Shown: positions 56,100 to 64,000 of the stretch, in pieces
How positions within the stretch are numbered: position 1 is the first letter of the stretch
How the letters are laid out: each line of letters starts with the position of its first letter
Source of the DNA: Lithobates sylvaticus
Taxonomy: Eukaryota > Chordata > Amphibia > Anura > Ranidae
Direction: 5' to 3'
NCBI GenBank assembly: GCA_028564925.1
Contig: CM053029.1
Span: forward strand, 578,243,193-578,307,192
Length of the DNA: 64,000 nucleotides
Program-made: the position numbers and the translations under genes
Notes under the pieces: generated by a model
Database searches by the model: none
Seen by the model: only the letters and a program-made list of their open reading frames with translations
What the model was told of the DNA's origin: nothing

Positions 56100-56735
56100 A
56101 TTAAGGCTTAATTCACACATGAGCAGTTTGAAGTCAATGGTGTCCATTTACACCTGAGTGTATTGTCGCTTGAAAATTGCCACTCGAAAAAAAGGACATG
56201 AGCTTCTTTTGAGGCAGAGTCACACATTTGGCTCCAATAGTCTTCAATAGAGTTGGGGGAACTGTTCGGGCCGAGCAAAAGTTTGGCCGGAAAATTGCCT
56301 GTTTGTCCTTTCGGACGAATGCGCTGCACAGTGCATTTTAAGTCCTGATTGGGCAAAACTTTGCCCAATCGGAGTGCAGTGAATAGCTGGTTGTTAAGAA
56401 ACGGAGTCGGGAAGCCGGCCACTGCATCCTTAACAACTGATGAGCTTCCCAGCTGACAGCTGAGTATAAAACAAAAAACATTGCCGGCAATAAAAAAGTG
56501 GGAAAAAAACGTGTGGTCTGGTATGGATTTTAATGCCAAAACTTAAAAAAAAAAACATGGGGTCCCCCCAATTCTGCCCCCCCCCCATTTGAATGAGTAT
56601 GGGGTACATACCCCTACCTATTCACCAAAAAAGTGAATAGAGACAGTAGGCAGTTATTGACAATTCCTTTATTAAAAATAGTGTCCCCCAATGTAAGTCA
56701 ATCATCAATCACAGCGCCAGCTTTCTGCTTTCTGT
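56100..56735. mobile_element. Relative of one arm of the 3950-5700 foldback
   Basis: Shared landmarks: CAGCTGACAGCTGAGTATAA, GGTCTGGTATGGATTT, GAATGAGTATGGGGTACAT and TTCCTTTATTAAAAATA. Only one arm is present and it is diverged. Boundaries are approximate. Confidence 0.6.
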
Positions 56736-56739
56736 CATA

Positions 56740-58053
56740 CCTTTTTTGGAAGTACTAAGAGTACTTCCGATCCAGCCCGGCTGAGGACGTCACATCCTCT
56801 TCTGCGGTGAGCCCCCCGTTGTCTTCTGGGACATGTGTGTGTCCCAGAAGACAAGCTGGCCATTCACAAAGCGCTGCGCGACTCGCACATGCGCAGTCGG
56901 AAACCGGCAGTGAAGCCCCAAGGCCCCACTGCCGGTTTCCCTTAGTCGGTAATTGCGGCGCCTGCACCCGATCCGATGGATAGATCGGCCTGGGGGGGGG
57001 GGGGACACATCGTAGGCTCCCTGGACAGGTAAGTGTCCTTATTAAAAGTCAGCAACTACAGTGTTTGCAGCTGCAGACTTTAACCACATAACAACCAACG
57101 CACGCCGATGTATGTCGGCAGAATGGCACGGACAGGCAAATGGGCGTACCTGTACGTCACTTTGAATTTGCCGCCATGCCATTGCGTGCGTGCCCGTCGC
57201 AAGCTCCATGAGTCCGACCAAGGGATACCCGCGATCGTCTCACAGAGAGGAAGAATGGGGAGATGCTAATGTAAACAAGCATCTCCCCGATCTGCATAGT
57301 GACAGCGTCACTGATCTCTGCTCCCTGTGATCGGGAGCTATGATCAGTGATGTGCCACGCCCCCCCCAGAGTTTCAATCACTCCCCAGGACACACTTAAC
57401 CCTTCCCTAGCCCCCTAGTGGTTAACCCCTTCACTGCCAGTGTCATTTTTACAGCAATCAATGCAATTTAATCGCACTGATCGCTGTAAAAACGACAATG
57501 GTCCCTAAAATGTATCAAAATTGTCTGATGTATCCGCCATAATGTCGCAGTCACAATAAAAATCGCAGATCGCTGCTGTTACTAGTAAAAAAAAAATTAT
57601 TAATAAAAATGCCATAACACTATCCCCTATTTTGTAGACGCTATAACTTTTGAGCAAACCAATCAATATACTTATTGCGTTAGAAGAATATGTAGAAGAA
57701 TACGTATCGGCCTAAACTGAGGAAAAAAATATGTTTTCTTATATTTTTTTGGGGGATATTTATTATAGCAAAAAGTAAAAAATAGTTTTTTTTTTTCTAA
57801 ATTGTCGCTCTTTTTTTGTTTATAGCGCAAAAAATAAAAAACGCAGAGATGATTAAATACCACCAAAATAAAGCTCTATTTGTGGGAAAAAAAAGGACAT
57901 CAATTTTGTTTGGGTACAACGTCGCACGACCGCGCAATTGTCAGTTAAAGCGACACAGTGCCGAATAGCAAAAAGTGCTCCAGTCTTTTGCCAGCCAAAT
58001 GGTCCGGAGCTTAAGTAGTTAAAAAAAAAAAATTGTCTGCAACACCGCTTTAA
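56740..58053. mobile_element. Hairpin-rich TTAA MITE split by a TTAA transposon
   Basis: Relative of 47218-47677, recognised by GACAGGTAAGTGTCC and AAAGTCAGCA(A/G)CT(A/G)CAGT. Hairpins TTGTCTTCTGGGACA/TGTCCCAGAAGACAA and GAAACCGGCAGTG/CACTGCCGGTTTC are present. It resumes after 58022 and ends AACACCGCTTTAA with TTAA at 58050-58053. The left terminus is not clear. Confidence 0.7.
57080..58022 (-). mobile_element. Complete TTAA transposon (common family)
   Basis: TTAA at 57080-57083 and 58019-58022, in opposite orientation to 34708-36022. Shared landmarks include GGTGGTATTTAATCATC (minus strand), TTTAGGCCGATACGTATTCT and GCGCAATTGTCAGTTAAAG. It is nested in the hairpin-rich MITE. Non-coding. 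Confidence 0.9.
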
Positions 58054-58059
58054 TATAAA

Positions 58060-59104
58060 AATAAAGCTCAATTGTTTTTTTTTTATTTATTCATTTTTAT
58101 CTTTTATATATAGTTTATATATCATTTTATATATTTTATATTAGCTTTGATGTACCTATAAAATCCCAGTGTTTCTTTCTTCTTTTTTTTTTCACAATAA
58201 AGAATTTATTGAATCAAATTCACAGATTCTCTATTTGTTTGCACTGAGATTTTGGTATTCTTCCAATTCTTCTTTGGTGCATTTTTCTTGCTATTTTACA
58301 AACATGTAAGTTGCCAGTGCAACACATAAAAGTGCTAGTTAATAAAACTGAAAAAAAAAAAAGAGAATAAAATAATGTTTTTGTACAAAGAAAGTAGCTA
58401 TTGGGTGTAATTCTCTGATTAACCTCGGGGAATAACCTCGGAATAACCTCAGGCAATCTTGTAGCATAGCTAGAGACAGAAATAGTAAAGACTAGGCTTA
58501 AAAATAAAGCTTTCATTTATCAAGAAGACAGGATGTAATGTCATCGACAACAGCAGTGCTTATCGAGAGACGAGCCTATGTCTGAGATGATAAAACATCT
58601 TAAAATGGAACTGTACATGAAAACGCTACAAGTGATCGTCACAGATATATACATGAAAGATCGAGCGAATTTCAGCAATGAAGGAGCGGTTATAACAAAC
58701 TGCATTTTGTGAGCGTAGCATTGTTGCTCTGTGTATTTTATGATGCTTTTGTTGTCCCCGGACCAGACAATATTTCAGATACAATCAGTTTATATCGGTC
58801 TATTATTTAAATAATCTCAAAGTACAATACAAGCAGAGACTCCTAATCTGCTCATTTTTACCTGTTCATTAATCATACATTCAAGCACTGCAAGATAAAA
58901 AAAATCTCCAAGACTTTTCTTGCAAAACTATGGTGTAAAAAGGTCTTTACAACTATTTTGCCATACGGTACTTTAACTGGCAATTGCACGGTCATGCAAC
59001 GATGTACCCAAATAAAATGTATGACCTTTTTTTTTTCATCATAATTTTGTTAAGACTCATCTACATTACCCAAAACAAGAAATGACAGGTCCACTGATGA
59101 CACC
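58060..59104. other. No gene seen; one small transposon fragment
   Basis: Mostly AT-rich, apparently unique DNA. A short piece at about 58973-59035 (TTTAACTGGCAATTGCACGG, ATGCAACGATGTACCCAAAT) derives from the common TTAA transposon. Confidence 0.45.
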
Positions 59105-60622
59105 CAGGGCTCAAGTCCTGCGGGAACGCATGGGAACGGAGTTCCTGTACTTTTTCCACAACAGGAACTCAGTTCCCTTTAGCAGCCGTGTCCTGCAAGA
59201 CTTCGAAGTATGCGAGCTGTGTGGCAGGTGCTACACCAGCAGCTGCCGACACAGCTCGCAATAGTAAGTTCTGCACACCTGACCATTCAGGCATTGCCAG
59301 TAGGGGGCCCCATGATAGCTTCCGCTTCGATCTACCTGTCAATCACAGCTAGCTGACAGGTAGATCAGGTCCCTGCTGCTAATGCCCCATACACACGGTT
59401 GGATTTTCCGATGGATTTTGTCCTATCGGACAATGTTGTCGGAAATTCCGACCGTGTGTAGGCACCATCGGACAGTTTCCATCGGATTGTCCGACGGACA
59501 AAGTTCTATCTCCTGCTGGATAGATTTTCCGACAACAAAGTCCGATCACACCAATTCCGATCGTGTGTAGCGAATTCCGACGGACAAAGTGCCACGCATG
59601 CTCAGATCACATTACAAGACCAAAGCTATTGGCTACTAGCCTCTACGTAGTCGCGTCGTAGGCAACAAACGTCACCACGTTCAGAATGATCGGATTTTCT
59701 GACAACTTTGTCCGACCGTGTGTATGCAACACCAGTGTCGGACTAAATCCGTCGGAAAAAATCCGATGGATTTGGTGGTCGGATTTTCCGACCGTGTGTA
59801 TGGGGCTTAAGAGATTGTATTTAGTCAGACCTCTTGTGATGCACTCCTTCCCACCGGCCCCTCCTCATTTTCTGTCTCCTCATCTCGCCCGCCCCCCCAG
59901 TCTCCTGCATACTTGCTCTGTGTGTCCCGCTGAATCCCCCCTCCTCTATCTTCAGTGCCATATGATGAGAGAACCCAGAGGAGGAGCACAGCTATTCTGC
60001 TCACAGGACATGCAGGGAGAGAGGTGAGCTGAGGGAGGAACATCAGTTTGGGGTGGTAAGCTGAGCACAATACCTGGCAAAGTTTAATGCCAGGAGGGAA
60101 GTTTATGTGGAAATATGTGAAGGGTTGGAATAGCAGCGAGTGTGTGTTGGAGCCCTGCAGAGTTTGCAGCCCCTCAAGCTAACATACATCTCCTAAGCAG
60201 GAACACATCACTACCTCCCCAAGCATTCTGTCCAGATAATGTGCAGTTAATTTATGACCTTTCCGTTTAACCCTGTGTTATCCAAACTCTGTTCAATGAA
60301 AAGTGTAAACTCACCACATAAACACTCTATATACAAAATAACATTCCCCAATAAAGATCAGAACATGATGTTCACATTTGCATGGAAGCACAATTGAACG
60401 AATGCTGATTATTCAGAGAATTACCGTATTTATGTTTATTGAGGATTGTTTTTTTTTAATGTACTAACAGTTAAGCTTCATATACACAATACGAAAATTG
60501 GATGAAAAATACCACTTTTGAAGCGCTCGTGCATATGAGCGTATCATTTTTTTTTTTTTTTGGTGGGCGAGTGGATCTTGGGTGGGAGATCCCACACTTT
60601 TTTCCCCAGGACTTTACCCCTG
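59105..60622. mobile_element. hAT element without transposase, perfect 8-bp target duplication
   Basis: Octamer ATGACACC at 59097-59104 and 60623-60630. Ends CAGGGCTCAAGTCCTG and the complement of CAGGGGTAAAGTCCTGG. About 1.5 kb including a nested MITE (59382-59807). The frames inside lack transposase motifs. Confidence 0.9.
59382..59807. mobile_element. MITE with ATGCCCCATACACACGG ends (subfamily 1)
   Basis: TA at 59380-59381 and 59808-59809. Reverse-oriented relative of 6476-6902; shares GTAGGCAACAAACGTCACCA and GCTATTGGCTACTAGCCTCT. Confidence 0.88.
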
Positions 60623-60677
60623 ATGACACCTCTACAAAATGTTAATTAATACAGACCAGATACCGTTCACCCATGGG

Positions 60678-61823
60678 GGCGGCAAAAGGCAATACTAGAG
60701 TCTAATAATGAAGTACAAAAATGTATTCATGAAAATTCAAATAAATAAAAACATAGCTGAGATATCTATCTCAGCTATGTTTTTATTTATTTAACCACTT
60801 TCAGACCGAAACCATTTTGCTGGCTTAAGACCAGAGCACTTTTTGTGATTCGGCACTGCGTCACTTTAACTGACAATTGCGCGGTCGTGCGATGTGGCTC
60901 CCAAACAAAATTGACATACTTTTTTCCCCACAAACAGAGCTTTCTTTTGGTGGTATTTGATCACCTCTGTGATTAAAATTGTTTGCGCTATAAAAAAAAA
61001 AGCGCGACAATTTTGAAAAAAACGCATAATTTTTGGACTTTTTGCTATAATAAATATCCCCCAAAAATATATATACATTTTTTTTTTTCCCTCAGTTTAG
61101 GCCGATATGTATTCTACATATTTTTGGTAAAACAAATTACAATAAGCGATTTTGATTGGTTTGCGCAAAATTTATAGCTTTTACAAAATAGGGATAGTTT
61201 TATAGCATTTTTATTAATAATTTTTTTACTAGTAATGGCGGCGATCAGAGATTTTTATTGTTACTGCGACATTATGGCGGACACATCGGACATTTTTGAC
61301 ACATTTTTGGGACCATTGTCATTTATACAGCAATCAGTGCTATACAAATGCACTGATTCCTGTGTAAATGACACTAGCAGTGAAGGGGTTAACCAGGGGG
61401 TGGCAGTGTAGGGGTTAAGTGTGTCCTAGGGGCGTGTTACTAACTGTGGGGGGTGTGGCTGTGTGTTACTGATCACTGATCTCTGCTCCAATCACAGGGA
61501 GCAGAGATTAGTGTCACTTGTTGCTAGGCAGAACGGGGAGATGCTGTTTACTTCCGCATTTTCCCGTTCGTCCACCCCGTGAGACAATCACGGGTATCCC
61601 CGCATCGATCGAGTCCGCGGGACCCGCGACCGCACTCACGGGGGTCCTGACCGGCCGACGCACACGCGATGGCATGGCGGCATATTCAAAGGGACGTACC
61701 TGTACGCCCTTATGCCTGTCCGTCCCATTCTGCTGACGTAAATGTGTGTGCGCCGGTCGGAAAGCGGTTAAATATTCATGAATACATTTTTGTACTTCAT
61801 TATTAGTATTGCCTTTTGCCGCC
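60678..61823. mobile_element. Palindromic MITE with a TTAA transposon in one arm
   Basis: Left arm 60678-60765 (GGCGGCAAAAGGCAATACTA onward) is mirrored by 60766-60794 plus 61772-61823, ending GTATTGCCTTTTGCCGCC. The inner stem around CATAGCTGAGATATCTATCTC is perfect. The right arm is split by the transposon at 60791-61771; the left arm carries a 7-bp extra segment. Confidence 0.88.
60791..61771 (+). mobile_element. Complete TTAA transposon (common family)
   Basis: TTAA at 60791-60794 and 61768-61771; ends CCACTTTCAGACCG and CGCCGGTCGGAAAGCGG. Uninterrupted reference copy for the family, 981 bp including both TTAA; no transposase. Confidence 0.92.
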
Positions 61824-61879
61824 TTGGTAGCCGCTTTATTCTTTGGGATTCCCCCATCTGATTCCAGCTTTTTCCTTTG

Positions 61880-62155
61880 GTTCATCTACCTTACCAACCG
61901 CTCAGTGTCTGCTACACCTCTCTGTCAATCCCTCCACTGGCTTCCCATCGTCCAGCAAATTCAATTCAAAATACTAACAACATACAAAGCCATTCACAAC
62001 TCTGCCCCGAGCTACATCACCAATCTTGTATCCAAATATCACCCAAACCCTCCTCTCCGCTCCTCCCAAGACCTCCTACTCTCAAGCTCCCTTGTCCCCC
62101 CCTCCCATGCTTATCTCCAGGACTTTTCCAGAGCCTTTCCCATCCTCTTGACCTC
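61880..62155 (+). mobile_element. L2/CR1-superfamily LINE fragment
   Basis: Translation contains LTNRSVSATPLCQSLHWLPI, APSYITNLVSKYHP and LRSSQDLLLSSSLVP, then SHAYLQDFSRAFPIL, matching 42378-42720. The 3' end is missing because another repeat begins at about 62156. Confidence 0.85.
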
Positions 62156-62740
62156 CAGAAGATTTACCCTTCTTCATGACCAGGCCATTTTTTGCGATAC
62201 GGCACTGCGTTACTTTAACCGGTTCCCGACTGGCTGTCGCAGTTATACTGCGGCAGAATGGCTCCCCTGGGCGAGCCGCCGTAGCTGTACATCGGCCCTT
62301 TAAGACACTGTAGGAGGCATGCGTGTGCCCGGCGGGCGCGGTGACCATCGGGCACCCGCAATCGCTCGTGACAGACCGAGAACCGGGATCTGTATGTGTA
62401 AACACACAAATCCCGGTTCTCTTAGGGGAGAGGAGAGAGATTGTGTGTTCATACTTAGTATGAACACTGATCTCTCTCCTCCCCTAGTCAGTTCCATCCC
62501 CCCTACAGTTAGAACACATAGGAAACACAGTTAACCCCTTGATTGCCCTCTAGTGTTAACCCCTTCCCTGCCAGTGACATTTATACAGTGATCAGTGCAT
62601 TTTTATATCACTGATCGCTGTATAATTGTCAATGGTCCCAAAAATGTGTCAAAAGTGTCCAATTTGTCCGCCACAATATCACAGTCCTCATAAAAATCGC
62701 AGATCACCACCATTACTAGTAAAAAAAATAATAATAAAAG
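62156..62740. mobile_element. Two TTAA transposon fragments, one inside the other
   Basis: 62156-62218 is an internal left piece (CATGACCAGGCCATTTTTTG, GATACGGCACTGCGTTACTT) of the 37241 type. At TTAA 62215-62218 a second, minus-oriented element begins (CCGGTTCCCGACTGGCTGTC) and runs to 62740, where it is truncated at a junction with a MITE. A hairpin around AACCGGGATCTGTATGTG and its partner lies at 62378-62420. Confidence 0.75.
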
Positions 62741-62996
62741 TTTTTCCGATCGCGTGTAGCGAATTCCGACGGACAAAGTGCCACGCATGCTCAGATCACA
62801 TTACAAGACCAAAGCTATTGGCTACTAGCCTCTACATAGTCCTGTCGTAGGCAACAAACGTCACCACGTTCAGAATGATCGGATTTTCCAACAACTTTGT
62901 CCGACCGTGTGTATGAAACACCAGTGTCGGACAAAACCCGTCGGAAAAAATCCGATGGATTTTGTGGTCGGATTTTCCGACCGTGTGTATGGGGCA
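62741..62996. mobile_element. ACACACG MITE (subfamily 1), left part missing
   Basis: Very similar to 59565-59807, including CACCACGTTCAGAATGATCG and GACCGTGTGTATGGGGC. Its right end abuts the Tc1 end, with TA at about 62996-62998. Confidence 0.85.
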
Positions 62997-63067
62997 TAAG
63001 ACTGGGATGCCATTAAAGTTCATGTGAGTGTAAAGGCAGGTGTCCCAATACTTTTGACAATATAGTG
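62997..63067 (+). mobile_element. Tc1/mariner 3' end
   Basis: ACTGGGATGCCATTAAAGTT, GGCAGGTGTCCCAATACTTT and a CAATATAGTG terminus beside TA; matches 43165-43234. The MITE at 62741-62996 was inserted in this element. Confidence 0.85.
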
Positions 63068-64000
63068 TATGTAAAAATTGTTATACCTGAAATTCAACTT
63101 TAAGGACCACTAGGAGGACCATATGTTACTGTTCCATACAGAATGATGCCACATAAGCAGACCTCAGTTTTGCGGCATCCTACCTGTTTGGGAAACACAA
63201 GTACCCATTCGGTGAGTCTTGTTTGAGAACGGCATGTTTTTATACATCTGAACACCGATGCACCAGGTATCATGTACAGTTATTACCTCTTTCTAATATA
63301 TGTCCTGTCTATCCATTTAATGAAACTGCCTCGATAGAGGTGCTGGAGATACTTCAAACCTAACATAGCAGTCGTGTATTCCTCGTCTTATATGTTGGAT
63401 AGCTGCTGCAGCTGCTGAACCCATATATCATTCTATATCTCACTAGCCGACATTTCTAATAATGTATGGGTGGGGAGAATTACAGCGCTAAACTCAAACG
63501 AACACAGTGAAGTGTAGCAGCAGCACTAGAATGAGACAAAAATTCAATGAACGATGGAGGAAGGGAGTGCAGCGCTAGGAAGTGAATGGTAATAACACCG
63601 TTCAGCTGTGACGGTGAATGGCGGTAATACCCTTCAACTCCTCAAACGATGATTAGAAGAGTAAAGTGTAAACATACATGAACGTAACAGATATCTGTTC
63701 CTCTAGTAGCAACTATAGGAAAAGAACCTGTAAAGCAAAGTGCAAACAATGATAATGGTGCACACAATGAAAATGACCAACAACATGTATTCCTCTAAAA
63801 TATCTGGAGAGAAATAATGTGAACCTGGAACAAAAAATTAACCACACAAATAGTAATATTTGGAGTGTACACATTAAAGTCCCAAAAACGAGTCCTCAAT
63901 ACTGATTGGGGAACCAATTCCTAGGTGCGTTTAAAGGAAAAATTATCACATCGGATAATAATGAAACAACAAAAGTCCAAAGTAGTGAACTGTGGATGGC
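63068..64000. other. Unassigned to the window end
   Basis: Non-coding, with some resemblance in composition to the Penelope-like 3' regions elsewhere in the window (63480-64000), but no hammerhead core or terminal repeat was found. Confidence 0.35.

Overview
The window reads as vertebrate intergenic or intronic DNA from an anuran, most likely a ranid-type frog. This is inferred from the mixture of repeats: TTAA-flanked DNA transposons and MITEs, very abundant MITEs with ACACACG-rich ends, hAT and Tc1/mariner elements, L2, CR1 and L1/Tx1 LINEs, a tRNA-derived SINE, and Penelope-type 3' regions carrying hammerhead-like cores. No host protein-coding exon, rRNA, snRNA or stand-alone tRNA gene could be supported. 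Almost every long reading frame belongs to a transposable element or a tandem repeat. Family names rest on recognised motifs and remembered families, not on a database search.

Layout. 1-6 kb: the start of a Tc1 element holding a LINE fragment, a Penelope-like 3' region, TTAA MITEs, an AT microsatellite and a ~1.7 kb foldback. 6-15 kb: a minus-strand L1/Tx1 LINE broken into pieces by a TTAA MITE, a palindromic/Penelope-like block and a nearly full L2-type LINE. 16.3-24.0 kb: a 7.75 kb hAT transposon with a perfect 8-bp target duplication, a long minus-strand transposase (one frameshift) and three internal tandem arrays. 25-31 kb: a MITE, a 35-bp satellite (27.1-29.1 kb) and a truncated TTAA transposon. 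31-41 kb: nested TTAA and TA MITEs, including a SINE inside a TTAA transposon inside another MITE. 42-50 kb: a Tc1 element split by a LINE, hAT MITEs and a four-level nest. 50-56 kb: Penelope-like and CR1 ends, and a MITE holding three further MITEs. 56-64 kb: more nested TTAA, hAT and palindromic elements, ending in a Tc1 end and unassigned sequence.

Relationships. The hAT transposase is the only near-complete autonomous DNA-transposase gene. The L2-type LINE at 10.6-13.5 kb shares its 3' tail with the SINE at 35.2 kb, which suggests it (or a sibling) supplied the SINE's reverse transcriptase. Filled and empty copies within the window show directly that the common TTAA transposon duplicates TTAA on insertion. 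The many nestings give a relative chronology. The most notable items are the hAT element with its arrays, one array unit captured by an unrelated hAT MITE, the SINE/LINE tail match, and hammerhead-like relics at five sites. No clearly novel system was found.
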